Of a DNA stretch of 64,000 nt, positions 8,698-17,758 are shown one piece after another. Position numbers and translations under genes: made by a program. This DNA comes from an uncultured Pontibacter sp. Its GTDB lineage: Bacteria > Bacteroidota > Bacteroidia > Cytophagales > Hymenobacteraceae. Every line of letters starts with the position of its first letter. Positions within the stretch are counted from its first letter, which is position 1. Under the pieces are notes generated by a model. It searched no databases. It was not told where the DNA came from and was given only the letters and a program-made list of their open reading frames with translations. The stretch spans positions 310,001 through 374,000 of the forward strand of contig NZ_CANLMZ010000003.1 of the NCBI RefSeq assembly GCF_947492645.1, read 5' to 3'.

Positions 8698-9603
8698 TTA
8701 TTCAAGCAGGTCGCGCATGGCTTCCACGTTGTTTACCTGTATGGCGTCTGGTTCAAGCTTTATCATTTTGGTAATGCGCGAGCGGGATTTGCCACCAAAC
8801 AGCGATACAAAAACGCCCTGTTCCTTCGCCTGTTTTATCTGCTCAAAAGACGCGCTTTTACCTTCGGCACAAATTCCCTGAAATTTACGCTCCACCACAG
8901 TCTTTAAGGCTGCATCAAAGTTGCCTCCAGTATCAAGCATAAGCGGGGCCTGCGGGTTTACCTGCCGGAAAGCCTCCAGAAAATCAGGGTCTGGCGAAAT
9001 GAACATCAGCTTTGCGAACGGGTAATCATACTTCTGCAGCATCGCCAAGAGAGTTTGTGCATAGTATAAATGCCGCTCTGGGTTGTGGTTGCGCAAATCT
9101 ATCTGCAGCACCGGTGGCTCAGGGTAAGTGGCAAAGCGTTGCAGCATGGCTTCCATTGTAATGATTTCTTCATCATGAAAAAGATCATAGAATAAGCCTC
9201 CTTTATACTTTAGTCCAATTACGTCGGCAGCTTTATGGTTCTCTATAAAGCCGTTTTGCGCTGTCATCGAACTCAAATCTACATCATGATAAAGTATAAG
9301 CACACCGTCCTGGCTCAGCTGCACATCCACCTCTACCCCATCAGCCCCATGTTCTTCCATAGCCTTTACAATAGAGGCCATACTATTGGAAGGAAGCGGG
9401 TTAAACGGGTTTAACGGCGACATAAAGCCAGAACCAGCATGGCCCAGCACCAGCACATCAGCCTTTATTTTAGCGCCCAGACCAAAAGGGTAATATATAA
9501 AGGAAAGCGCGCCTAGAACAAGAACCAGTAAGATCGCTGCACCCCATCGGGATTTGCGTTTACGAGTAGCATTCAGGCTGATTTTTTCTGCTGTTGTTTT
9601 CAA
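8698..9603 (-). CDS. Membrane-anchored glycerophosphodiester phosphodiesterase family protein
   Basis: 301 residues. A basic N-terminus and one hydrophobic helix (about 20-40) should anchor it in the inner membrane with the catalytic domain outside. GDPD hallmarks are present: GHAGSG with H55, DGVEVDVQLSQDG with E91 and D93, and LYHD with H106, the expected acid/base and metal-binding positions of this TIM-barrel family. The first motif reads His-Ala-Gly rather than the common His-Arg-Gly, so the phosphate-binding arginine is absent; activity or substrate may differ from classical GlpQ. Known substrates of the family are glycerophosphodiesters from lipid turnover. Upstream of aspS on the same strand. 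Confidence 0.88.
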   Translation of the reverse strand: MKTTAEKISLNATRKRKSRWGAAILLVLVLGALSFIYYPFGLGAKIKADVLVLGHAGSGFMSPLNPFNPLPSNSMASIVKAMEEHGADGVEVDVQLSQDGVLILYHDVDLSSMTAQNGFIENHKAADVIGLKYKGGLFYDLFHDEEIITMEAMLQRFATYPEPPVLQIDLRNHNPERHLYYAQTLLAMLQKYDYPFAKLMFISPDPDFLEAFRQVNPQAPLMLDTGGNFDAALKTVVERKFQGICAEGKSASFEQIKQAKEQGVFVSLFGGKSRSRITKMIKLEPDAIQVNNVEAMRDLLE

Positions 9604-9662
9604 TTTAAAAATGCTTTTGCAATTATAAAGCTAAGGTAACACCAAATCTTTTTAAATACCCT

Positions 9663-9670
9663 TAAATTTG
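9663..9670 (+). promoter_or_regulatory. Candidate -7 box for the glycosyltransferase gene
   Basis: TAAATTTG, an exact TAnnTTTG match, 21 bases before the ATG at 9692. The TTG start of a longer frame lies inside this box, which favours the later ATG as the real start. Confidence 0.4.
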
Positions 9671-9691
9671 CACCTGCACAATTTTAACCTT

Positions 9692-11332
9692 ATGCCAAGC
9701 ACAAGCAAATCATCTGTAGCTAAAGCGTTTACCGCCGATGCCGACACCTTGGGGGAGCAACCCCAGGAACGTTACCTTATACCTTTGTCTGTTATACTTG
9801 TAATAGCTTTTGTCATTCGTATGCTGGCTGCCTTTTTCTCGAGGGGCTATGCTTTCAGCGACGATCACTTTGATGTGATTACGATTGCGCAAGGTTGGTT
9901 GGATGGCCTGCCGCTGTGGCTGAACGAGCCTATGCCGCCCCGCCACAGCATGCTGTATGTGCTGCTGCACTATGGCTTGTTTTATGTGATGGAGGCGCTG
10001 GGTATATTTAGCCCGGAAGTAAAGATGACGGTGGTGCGCGTAATTCATGGGCTGTACTCGCTGCTGATCGTTTACTTTGGCTATAAACTGACGGAGCGCT
10101 TATCTAACAAAGCCAATGCGAGGTTAGTAGGATTAATGCTGGCGTTGGTGTGGTTTATGCCTTTTATGAGTGTGCGCAACCTGGTGGAGATGGTGTGCAT
10201 TCCGCCTTACATGGCTGCCTTTTACCTGCTGCTAAGGCAAGACCAAGCTACTCAAAAACGCCTGATGCCATACTTCTGGGCAGGTGCTTTGTTTGCCCTG
10301 TCGTTCACCTTTAGATACCATACTGTACTATTGGGTGCCGGTGCCGGCCTGGTTATACTTTACCGCCAGCAATGGAAAGAAGCAATTACTTTACTAGTAG
10401 GTTTTTTAGTTGCTGCTACCCTTATCCAGGGTACGATCGATATTATTTTCTTTGATTACCCTTTCCACTCCATTGTGGCTTATTTCCTGTACAACACCGA
10501 GCATGCCTATGGCTACAGCACAGGCCCTGTTTACCGCTTTGCCCTAACTGTACTTGGGTTTCTGGTGCCGCCGGTAAGCGCTTTCCTGGTGATGGGTTAT
10601 TTCCGTACGGCCAGGTTGGCTCCTGCGCTTTTCTGGGGAGGCTTAATCTTTTTTGTGGCTCACTCGCTGTTCCCAAACAAGCAAGAGCGATTTATACTTC
10701 CGATGCTGCCGCTTGTGATGATACTTGGTGTGATTGGCTGGCAAAGCTTTGTTCAGACCTCTGGCTTCTGGCATAAGCGCCGCAAGTTACTTGCTGCTTC
10801 CTGGGGCTTTTTCTGGGTGCTGAACATCCTGGCTGCTGTTGGCCTTGCCTTTACTTATACTAAAAAAAGCCGCGTGGCTCCGTTGGTATACCTGTCCGAA
10901 AAGCAGAACATGGATGCCGTTGTGCTGGAGTTTGGCAACCACAGCGTTAAAACGCCTCCGCTGTTCTACTTAAACCGTATCAGCGCCGATTACGACCTTT
11001 ACATGATAGATGATGACATGGTGTGGGAGGAGTACCTGAATGGCAAAAAACCATTACCAGAAGAGTTTGTGATGATTTATACTTTAAACGGCGATAAATC
11101 AACTGCCACGTTAGACTCAGCCATACAAACTACGCCATACAAGCCAGATTATGTAGTGGTAGTTGGCACCGATGAGATGGAAGAACGTATGGCACGCCTA
11201 AACAGCGTATTTCCGAACCTGAAACTGGAGCACACCATAACGCCATCATTATACGATAAAGTACTGCACTTCCTGAACCCGCGCGTGCACAAAGATGAGC
11301 GTGTACAGATTTATGAGGTGGTGCAGAAATAA
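9692..11332 (+). CDS. Polytopic GT22-like (mannosyl)transferase
   Basis: 546 residues from the ATG at 9692, with about ten hydrophobic segments. The early loop FSDDHFDVITIAQGWLDG carries the acidic pair typical of GT-C lipid-sugar-dependent glycosyltransferases. The motif HSLFPNKQERFILP near residues 324-337 resembles the HKEERF signature of the GT22/Alg9-PIG mannosyltransferase family. Such enzymes transfer a sugar from a polyprenyl-phosphate donor on the outer face of the inner membrane. A GtrA-like protein, often involved in lipid-linked sugar export, is encoded convergently next door. Acceptor unknown; it could belong to protein O-glycosylation or glycolipid synthesis. Confidence 0.8.
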   Translation: MPSTSKSSVAKAFTADADTLGEQPQERYLIPLSVILVIAFVIRMLAAFFSRGYAFSDDHFDVITIAQGWLDGLPLWLNEPMPPRHSMLYVLLHYGLFYVMEALGIFSPEVKMTVVRVIHGLYSLLIVYFGYKLTERLSNKANARLVGLMLALVWFMPFMSVRNLVEMVCIPPYMAAFYLLLRQDQATQKRLMPYFWAGALFALSFTFRYHTVLLGAGAGLVILYRQQWKEAITLLVGFLVAATLIQGTIDIIFFDYPFHSIVAYFLYNTEHAYGYSTGPVYRFALTVLGFLVPPVSAFLVMGYFRTARLAPALFWGGLIFFVAHSLFPNKQERFILPMLPLVMILGVIGWQSFVQTSGFWHKRRKLLAASWGFFWVLNILAAVGLAFTYTKKSRVAPLVYLSEKQNMDAVVLEFGNHSVKTPPLFYLNRISADYDLYMIDDDMVWEEYLNGKKPLPEEFVMIYTLNGDKSTATLDSAIQTTPYKPDYVVVVGTDEMEERMARLNSVFPNLKLEHTITPSLYDKVLHFLNPRVHKDERVQIYEVVQK

Positions 11333-11460
11333 AGATCAATACTTTCTGCTGTCGTTTCGGGCAAAACGGGAAACCTACCAGGGGCTCTGTAAGGATTTCT
11401 CGCTTTGCCTGAATCGACAATAAGTACAGCCCGCCACTACAGGCGTTTATACCGGCAGTT

Positions 11461-11494
11461 TATACTTTACAATCGCTGTTATACTTGCAAGTAT
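11461..11494. repeat. Local cluster of the TATACTT/AAGTATA heptamer
   Basis: TATACTT at 11461-11467 and 11480-11486; the second forms the perfect 14-bp palindrome ATACTTGCAAGTAT at 11481-11494. It lies in the 178-bp convergent gap between the glycosyltransferase and gtrA-like genes. A local example of a motif scattered across the whole window. Confidence 0.7.
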
Positions 11495-11510
11495 CCTAAG
11501 GTTAGCTTAC

Positions 11511-11906
11511 TTACCTCGTAAAAGTATACAGGTAATTAATCGAGAAATTCCAGAAGAACACGATAACGATGGCGCAGAATTTGGCCACGTAAAAGTTAAA
11601 GCGAAGGCGCTCGGTAAGGACGTAGATAATAAGGTTATTCAGCAGCAGGCCCACAACAGCCACAATAAAAAACTTGGAGAACTGCCACCCGATTTCAGGA
11701 TCGAGGCTGCGGAAGGTCCAGATGCGGTTAAGAAAGTAGTTGCTGGTGCTGGCAAGTATAAATCCTAAACTGTTGGCCACATACTTGTTCCAGCGCAGCT
11801 TCTCTTTGGCGACATAGGTAACGCCAAAATCGAGTAGCAGGCCTGAGAACCCAACTGTTCCAAACTTCAGAAACTTAAAGAAGAGACTTTGCAGGTATTC
11901 TGACAT
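11511..11906 (-). CDS. GtrA-like integral membrane protein
   Basis: 131 residues from the ATG at 11904-11906; the frame extends 14 codons further upstream, but the promoter box at 11952-11959 and the family pattern favour the shorter form. Four hydrophobic helices with GtrA-family features: KFLKFGTVGFSGLLLDFGVTYV, then SNYFLNRIWTF and a closing NFSINYLYTF. Known GtrA proteins help flip or present polyprenyl-phosphate-linked sugars, or occur beside glycosyltransferases. The nearby GT22-like gene fits that role, but the link is inferred. Confidence 0.88.
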   Translation of the reverse strand: MSEYLQSLFFKFLKFGTVGFSGLLLDFGVTYVAKEKLRWNKYVANSLGFILASTSNYFLNRIWTFRSLDPEIGWQFSKFFIVAVVGLLLNNLIIYVLTERLRFNFYVAKFCAIVIVFFWNFSINYLYTFTR

Positions 11907-11951
11907 CTTACTTTTGTTACTGCTGCAATGGTGTAACTGCAGCAGCAATTA

Positions 11952-11959
11952 CAAAAGTA
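11952..11959 (-). promoter_or_regulatory. Candidate -7 box for the gtrA-like gene
   Basis: TACTTTTG on the minus strand, an exact TAnnTTTG match, 45 bases upstream of the chosen start. Confidence 0.35.
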
Positions 11960-12152
11960 ATATACTTCGCACAGGCAACCAACCCTAAAAGCTTATTCTG
12001 TACAGCCAAGTTTATTCAGTTACTGCTGTATCTGGCCAGTTGCAAGTATACTTTGTCGAGAAAAGTATCGTGTTTGTATAGTTTATTTTGAATGCTTGCT
12101 AAGAATTATTTAATTGATTATTAGTAAGTTTCACCTAACACAAACACCGCTC

Positions 12153-13064
12153 ATGGAACTAGTTATTCAGAACCTCTCCAAAACTTACCCTAACGGCACA
12201 AAGGCTCTAAAAAATATAAACCTGACCATCCCAAAAGGCATGTTTGGTTTACTGGGGCCTAACGGCGCTGGTAAATCGTCGCTGATGCGTACCATTGCCA
12301 CCCTCCAAGAGGCAGACACGGGCAGTATTATGCTCGGCGACCTGGATGTACTCCGCCAGAAAGAAGAAATGCGAAAGGTGTTAGGCTACCTGCCACAAGA
12401 ATTTGGCGTTTACCCAAAAGTATCAGCAGAAGAGATGCTGGAGCATTTTGCAGTACTTAAGGGCATCAGTAACTCCAAAGAGCGCACAGAGGTGGTAAAA
12501 GCTCTGCTGCAGCAAACAAACCTGTACGATGTGCGCAAAAAGAACCTTGGCGGCTACTCTGGAGGTATGAAACAGCGTTTTGGCATTGCACAGGCGCTAT
12601 TAGGCAACCCTAAAATCATTATCGTAGATGAGCCAACTGCCGGCCTGGACCCTGCCGAGCGTAACCGTTTCCATAACCTGTTAAGCGAGATTGGCGAGAA
12701 CATCATTGTTATACTTTCCACCCACATTGTAGAAGACGTAACAGACCTTTGCCGCAATTTCGCCATTATCAACAAAGGAGAAGTGTTATTGGAGGGCGAT
12801 CCGCTGCAGGTAATCGACAACCTGAAGGGCCGCATCTGGCGCAAGTTCATCAACAAAGACGAACTGGTGCAGCACCAACTGCAGCACGAGGTTATTTCAT
12901 CGCGCCTATTTGCCGGTAAAACCATTATCCATGTCCTATCAGACGTGCAGCCTTCCCCTGAGTTCGAAGCAATTGCCCCTGACCTGGAAGATGTATACTT
13001 CAGCAAGATACACGAGGCTAGCCTTCGCGAAGAAGCAGCGCCTGCACATGCAGTAATGAATTAG
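12153..13064 (+). CDS. ABC transporter ATP-binding protein
   Basis: 303 residues from the ATG at 12153; the frame opens 13 codons earlier, but the family normally starts at MELVIQNLSKTYPNG. Walker A GPNGAGKSS at 35-43, signature YSGGMKQR at 135-142, Walker B KIIIVDEPTAGLDP at 154-167 and the H-switch STHIVEDV. The layout matches the CcmA/NatA-like class that powers ABC-2 exporters. A C-terminal extension of about 80 residues follows the nucleotide-binding domain. The next gene encodes the matching permease fused to an M1 peptidase, separated by 132 bases holding a strong hairpin. Confidence 0.93.
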   Translation: MELVIQNLSKTYPNGTKALKNINLTIPKGMFGLLGPNGAGKSSLMRTIATLQEADTGSIMLGDLDVLRQKEEMRKVLGYLPQEFGVYPKVSAEEMLEHFAVLKGISNSKERTEVVKALLQQTNLYDVRKKNLGGYSGGMKQRFGIAQALLGNPKIIIVDEPTAGLDPAERNRFHNLLSEIGENIIVILSTHIVEDVTDLCRNFAIINKGEVLLEGDPLQVIDNLKGRIWRKFINKDELVQHQLQHEVISSRLFAGKTIIHVLSDVQPSPEFEAIAPDLEDVYFSKIHEASLREEAAPAHAVMN

Positions 13065-13077
13065 CTCTCCTGAAAAT

Positions 13078-13119
13078 TTACCCACCGCTGCCCCTCCAAA
13101 GAGGGGCAGCGGTGGGTAA
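13078..13119. repeat. Strong 19-bp hairpin within the ABC operon
   Basis: Perfect inverted repeat: 13078-13096 pairs with 13101-13119 around a CAAA loop; GC-rich, no U-tract on either side. It lies between the ATPase and the permease genes of what should be one transcript. It could be an mRNA-stability or processing element setting subunit ratio, or a REP/MITE-like repeat. A classical terminator is unlikely without the T-run. Confidence 0.85.
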
Positions 13120-13196
13120 GCAACAGTTGCAGGGCAAGGAAAAACTCCTGTTCTGTATCCACGATTCTACAATTCATCATTCCTAAAATTTAGAAG

Positions 13197-16100
13197 ATGT
13201 TTAAAGAGATATTTCTTTTCGAACTGAAGTATAGGCTTAAACGGCCTGCTACTTACATATACTTTGGGCTGCTTTTCCTGATGGCTTTCCTGGCGATGCT
13301 GGGCTTAGCCGGAGCTTTTGGCGGTAACATCATCATCGGCGATGCCAGCGGTGGTAAAGTGTTCGCTAACTCTCCTTACCAGATAAACTGGATCGTGACG
13401 CTGCTAAGCTGGTTTGGCGTGCTGATAACCTCAGCTATGATGGGAACGCCCATCTTCCGTGACTTTGAGCATAAAACCCATTCGCTATACTATACAACAC
13501 CTATCAGCAAAGCAGGTTATTTGTTTGGCCGCTTTTTTGGTTCGTTCCTGATAACGCTGCTGGTATTTCTGGGGGTGGCAGTTGGTGCCTGGGTAGCTAC
13601 GGTAATGCCATGGGTAGAGCCAGACAAAATTGGTCCGTTTAACGCCATGTGGTACCTGCAGCCTTACCTGACCATCATTATACCTAACCTTATTTTTACC
13701 GGTGCCATTTTCTTTACCCTCGCTACCTTAACCCGCAGCGGGTTATCTATTTATGTAGGTGGTGTTATTTTCCTGGTACTTTATGGGGTTTCGAGCAGCC
13801 TCACCGGCGATTTAGATAACGAAACTGTAGCTAACCTGTTGGACCCACTCGGAGCGTCTGCCATTTACTACACCCAGCGCTACTGGACCACCGCCGAGCG
13901 CAACACCCTCATGCTACCATTCAGCGACTATGTCGTGGCAAACCGTGCCCTGTGGATGGGAATTGGCCTGGCACTTCTGGCCCTTTGTTATTTCCGGTTT
14001 AGCTTCTCGTTTGCAAATGCAGGTATAAAACTTTTCCGCAGGCGGGATAGCGCTGAGGCTGCAGGTGCCTTTGTGCCGTCAGAGCGTTTGCAACTGCCTA
14101 AGGTTAGCCAAAACTTTTCGTTTAACCTGAGCTGGCAGCAGTTCCTGAAGCTTGCCAAACTGGAGTATAAAGGAGTTGTAAAAAGCGTATACTTTGTGGC
14201 GATTGTGCTGGCCGGGGTTATCTTCCTTTTCGTGTCCGGCTCTCAGATCGGGAAGATGTATGATACCAATTTCTTCCCGGTAACATCGCAGGTGGTGCAG
14301 ATCCTTAGCGGCACGTTTGCTTTATTCTTCCTCATCATCATCACGTTTTATGCCGGCGAACTGGCCTGGCGCGAGCGCGACAACAATATCAACCAGATTT
14401 ACGATGCCTTGCCCATACCTAACTGGGTGCCTTTTGCCTCTAAATTACTGGCCCTAATGCTGGTGCAGGTAACGCTGCTGTTCGTTATCATGTTCTGCGG
14501 CATCATCATCCAAACCTTTAAAGGCTACTATAATTACGAGCTGGATGTGTATGTAAAAGGCCTGTTTGGGATACAGCTGATAGACTACCTGCTGCTGTGC
14601 GTGCTGGCTATGCTGGTGCAGGTAATCGTAAACAACAAGTACCTAGGGCACTTTGTGATGGTGGTATACTTCCTGATGAACATCTTTAAAGGACAGTTAG
14701 GCTGGGAGCACAACCTTTACAGCTACAACTCCGACCCAGGCATTACTTACTCTGCCATGAACGGCTACGGGCATTTTGTGTGGCCATTTACAATCTATAA
14801 GATTTATTGGGGAGCATTTGCGCTTATACTTGCGGTGCTTGCAAACATGCTGTGGGTGCGTGGCTCGGAGTCTATGCTGAAGTGGCGTTTTAAACTGGCA
14901 AGTATGCAGCTAAGTAAACCAACAATGGCTGTAACAGGTGCGGCTATGGCTATTTTTATGGTTACAGGTGGCTACATATACTACAATACCAACATCCTGA
15001 ATACCTTCCGGACCTCCGACGAGCAGGAAAAACGTTTGGCTGAGTTCGAAAAAACCTACAAGAAGTATGACGGTATTCCGCAGCCCCGCATTACTGACGT
15101 GAAGCTGGACGTAGACATTTACCCTGAAGAACGTGCTTTTGCTTTCAAGGGTCATTTCTGGCTCAAGAACAAACATGCGCAGCCCATAGATTCTATCCAC
15201 ATGATGCTGAGCGATGAAGCAGAGGTGAAAACCATGTCTTTTACAAAACAGGCCAAACTGGTGCTCGACGATAAGGATAATGGCTACTACATTTATAAAC
15301 TGGCCCAACCGCTGCAGCCCGGCGACTCGCTTAAACTGAACATGGATTTGCTTTTTGAAACGAAAGGCTTCCGGAACAGCGGCTCCAACACAGGTATAGT
15401 ATACAACGGTACGTTCATCAACAGCCAGTATTTACCTAAAATCGGTTACCAGGATGGTATAGAGTTATCTGACGACGATATTCGAAAAGAGCATGGCCTT
15501 GCACCTAAGCCGCGTATGGCAGCTGTAAACGATGCCGAGGCTCGCAAAAACACCTACATCAGCAACGAAGCCGACTGGATAAATTTTGAAGCCACCGTAA
15601 GCACCATACCAAGCCAGATGGCCATTGCCCCTGGTTACCTGCAGCGTGAGTGGACTAAAGACGGCCGCCGCTACTTCCACTATAAAATGGATGCACCTAT
15701 ACTTAATTTCTACTCCTTTTTATCGGCAGAGTACGAGGTTAAAAAAGATAAGTGGGTAGGCAAAGACGGAAAAGAAGTGGCTATTGAGATCTATCACCAC
15801 AAAGACCACACCTATAACCTGGACCGCATGCTGAAAGGCGTGAAAAAATCGTTGGATTACTTTACAGAGAACTTCAGCCCGTACCAGCACCGCCAGGTGC
15901 GCATTCTGGAGTTTCCGGGGTACTCCTCTTTCGCGCAGGCTTTCCCGAACACAATCCCGTTTTCAGAGTCGATTGGTTTTATAGCCGACGTAGACGACAG
16001 CAACCCGGAAGATATTGATTATCCGTTTTACATCACCGCCCACGAGGTGGCGCACCAATGGTGGGCACACCAGGTAATTGGGGGTAACGTACAGGGCTCG

Positions 16101-16832
16101 GTGCTGATGTCGGAAACCATGAGCCAGTACAGCGCCCTGATGGTGATGAAACACGAGTATGGCCCGGAGCGCATGAACAAGTTCCTGAAGTATGAGCTTA
16201 ACTCTTACTTATTGGGCCGAACATCAGAACGAAAAAAAGAGATGCCGCTATACTTGGTGGAGAACCAAGGGTACATACATTACCGAAAAGGAAGCGTGGT
16301 AATGTATGCTCTTGCCGACTTTATCGGCGAGGAGAAACTGAATAAAGCCCTGCAGGAGTACATCCAGCAGGTTGCCTTCCAGGAAGCGCCTTATACTAAC
16401 TCAATTGAGTTTATGCAGCACATCCGCGCCGCCACTCCAGACTCGCTGCAGTACCTGGTAAGTGATATGTTTGAAAACATTACACTTTACGAAAACAAAA
16501 CCACCGAAGGGAAGTATGAGCGCCTCAAGAACGGAAAGTATAAAGTAAGCTTTACCGTAGATGCCAAAAAACTTTATGCCGATAGCCTAGGCGCTGAAAG
16601 TGAAACTACGATGAACGATTGGGTGGATGTAGGCGTGCTTGCGCGGGAGAAAGTGGATGGCCATTGGCAAGACCAACCGCTTTACATCAAAAAGCACCAG
16701 GTAAAGTCAGGGATCAACACGTTTGAGTTTGTAGTTGATAAAAAGCCGTCTAAAGCAGGCATAGACCCTTACAATATTCTGATAGACCGTAATCCGACGG
16801 ATAACACAAAGTCGTTGTCGGAGAATTTGTAA
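13197..16832 (+). CDS. ABC-2 permease fused to an M1-family aminopeptidase domain
   Basis: 1211 residues. The N-terminal half (about 1-600) holds two sets of hydrophobic helices of the ABC-2 permease type, with AGELAWRERDNNINQIYDALP between them. The C-terminal half (about 650-1200) is an M1 metallopeptidase-like domain: HEVAHQWW at 949-956 gives zinc ligands H949 and H953, with E973 in SETMSQY as a likely third. No canonical GAMEN exopeptidase motif is obvious; the equivalent region reads YSSFAQAFPNTIPF. This architecture recurs in Bacteroidota. The preceding ATPase is its natural partner. The peptidase part should face the periplasm; the substrate is unknown, perhaps exported peptides. Confidence 0.92.
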   Translation: MFKEIFLFELKYRLKRPATYIYFGLLFLMAFLAMLGLAGAFGGNIIIGDASGGKVFANSPYQINWIVTLLSWFGVLITSAMMGTPIFRDFEHKTHSLYYTTPISKAGYLFGRFFGSFLITLLVFLGVAVGAWVATVMPWVEPDKIGPFNAMWYLQPYLTIIIPNLIFTGAIFFTLATLTRSGLSIYVGGVIFLVLYGVSSSLTGDLDNETVANLLDPLGASAIYYTQRYWTTAERNTLMLPFSDYVVANRALWMGIGLALLALCYFRFSFSFANAGIKLFRRRDSAEAAGAFVPSERLQLPKVSQNFSFNLSWQQFLKLAKLEYKGVVKSVYFVAIVLAGVIFLFVSGSQIGKMYDTNFFPVTSQVVQILSGTFALFFLIIITFYAGELAWRERDNNINQIYDALPIPNWVPFASKLLALMLVQVTLLFVIMFCGIIIQTFKGYYNYELDVYVKGLFGIQLIDYLLLCVLAMLVQVIVNNKYLGHFVMVVYFLMNIFKGQLGWEHNLYSYNSDPGITYSAMNGYGHFVWPFTIYKIYWGAFALILAVLANMLWVRGSESMLKWRFKLASMQLSKPTMAVTGAAMAIFMVTGGYIYYNTNILNTFRTSDEQEKRLAEFEKTYKKYDGIPQPRITDVKLDVDIYPEERAFAFKGHFWLKNKHAQPIDSIHMMLSDEAEVKTMSFTKQAKLVLDDKDNGYYIYKLAQPLQPGDSLKLNMDLLFETKGFRNSGSNTGIVYNGTFINSQYLPKIGYQDGIELSDDDIRKEHGLAPKPRMAAVNDAEARKNTYISNEADWINFEATVSTIPSQMAIAPGYLQREWTKDGRRYFHYKMDAPILNFYSFLSAEYEVKKDKWVGKDGKEVAIEIYHHKDHTYNLDRMLKGVKKSLDYFTENFSPYQHRQVRILEFPGYSSFAQAFPNTIPFSESIGFIADVDDSNPEDIDYPFYITAHEVAHQWWAHQVIGGNVQGSVLMSETMSQYSALMVMKHEYGPERMNKFLKYELNSYLLGRTSERKKEMPLYLVENQGYIHYRKGSVVMYALADFIGEEKLNKALQEYIQQVAFQEAPYTNSIEFMQHIRAATPDSLQYLVSDMFENITLYENKTTEGKYERLKNGKYKVSFTVDAKKLYADSLGAESETTMNDWVDVGVLAREKVDGHWQDQPLYIKKHQVKSGINTFEFVVDKKPSKAGIDPYNILIDRNPTDNTKSLSENL

Positions 16833-16837
16833 AGGCT

Positions 16838-16978
16838 CACCAGCAAGACAGCTTTGTTAAGGTGAGGTGGAAGAATGCCGCTTAGAGTTTAGCTTTAGCC
16901 AATATGCCCTTAGCTTGCTTTGTATTTTCACCAGCAAGCTAAGGTAGCTGAAGTATGAGTTACTGGTGAGAACACCAG
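16838..16978. repeat. Short direct and inverted repeats after the ABC/M1 gene
   Basis: The gap 16833-17121 carries CACCAGCAAG twice (16838-16847 and 16929-16938). It also has a 12-bp inverted repeat (16908-16919 with 16933-16944, 13-base loop) and a small CTGGTG-AGAA-CACCAG hairpin at 16963-16978. These may terminate the ABC transcript, but no T-run follows. No gene is visible here. Confidence 0.5.
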
Positions 16979-17056
16979 CTTGGGGCGCTGAATACTACAT
17001 TAGCTATAACTCTAAAAAGCCTTGCATTACCTAGTGGCCCAAACTTTACAAATCAC

Positions 17057-17103
17057 TATAAATCAAGAAGCCATACCTGTTAGGTATGGCTTCTTGATTT
17101 ATA
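17057..17103 (-). terminator. 22-bp bidirectional-type terminator hairpin
   Basis: Perfect 22-bp stem (17057-17078 with 17082-17103) and a GTT loop, just past the stop of the minus-strand DUF937-like gene and followed on the plus side by ATACTTTAG. The outer arm contains the recurrent TTTATACTT sequence. Confidence 0.85.
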
Positions 17104-17121
17104 CTTTAGCTCCGGCTTATG

Positions 17122-17568
17122 TTATTTAAACATGCCCCCCAGCTTACTACCCAGGCCTTTGCCAAGCGTATCTTTTATATTGCCGCCAACCAGGCTGCCC
17201 AATATATCAGATTGCCCCAGGTTATCGGATGCCATTTTGCCAGATACCTTCTGCATGATAAAGTTGATGGCGAACGGCGCCACCTGCTTTGCTACATTCT
17301 CTGGTATGCCTAGCTTAGAAGTAAGGTCAGTTACATACTTGCTGATCATGTTATTTGTGCCTGCACCTTCTGTAGCACCCTGGCCACCTTTCAACATATT
17401 CATAATACCACCGGTATCACCGCTGGAGGCGCGGTTTTTCACCTCATCCATCAGGTTGTCTTTTGCCAGGTCCACAGACCGGTTCGCGGTATCGGGCTGC
17501 AGCTGAAACTTATCCTGTAACTCTCCGGTTAACTGGCCTTTTACCTGGTTTATTATATTTTCTAACAT
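17122..17568 (-). CDS. Small DUF937-like protein of unknown function
   Basis: 148 residues, no signal peptide or membrane segment. Glycine-, asparagine- and lysine-rich with short amphipathic helices. The N-terminal half (DLAKDNLMDEVKNRASSGDTGGIMNMLKGG) and the C-terminal GKGLGSKLGGMFK resemble DUF937/YidB-type small proteins, whose function is not established. It stands alone between a strong terminator and a divergent secreted-protein gene. The resemblance is by pattern only. Confidence 0.75.
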   Translation of the reverse strand: MLENIINQVKGQLTGELQDKFQLQPDTANRSVDLAKDNLMDEVKNRASSGDTGGIMNMLKGGQGATEGAGTNNMISKYVTDLTSKLGIPENVAKQVAPFAINFIMQKVSGKMASDNLGQSDILGSLVGGNIKDTLGKGLGSKLGGMFK

Positions 17569-17737
17569 AACTGCTGCTTTATACTGTTAATTCTTGAGAT
17601 TCAGTTCTATTAAAGTATAACGGCAATATTGGCCTTAGGATGTCTTAAAGGAATTTTAACAACGGCTTTTGCGTTTAAAAACCTGGCAAAGTAATTGTAC
17701 CATAACCGCCGACAACGCCACTTTGAGCAATATTTTA

Positions 17738-17745
17738 TAGCTTTG
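17738..17745 (+). promoter_or_regulatory. Candidate -7 box for the 17759 gene
   Basis: TAGCTTTG, exact TAnnTTTG, 13 bases before the ATG, giving a very short leader. Confidence 0.35.
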
Positions 17746-17758
17746 CGCTACTATACTT

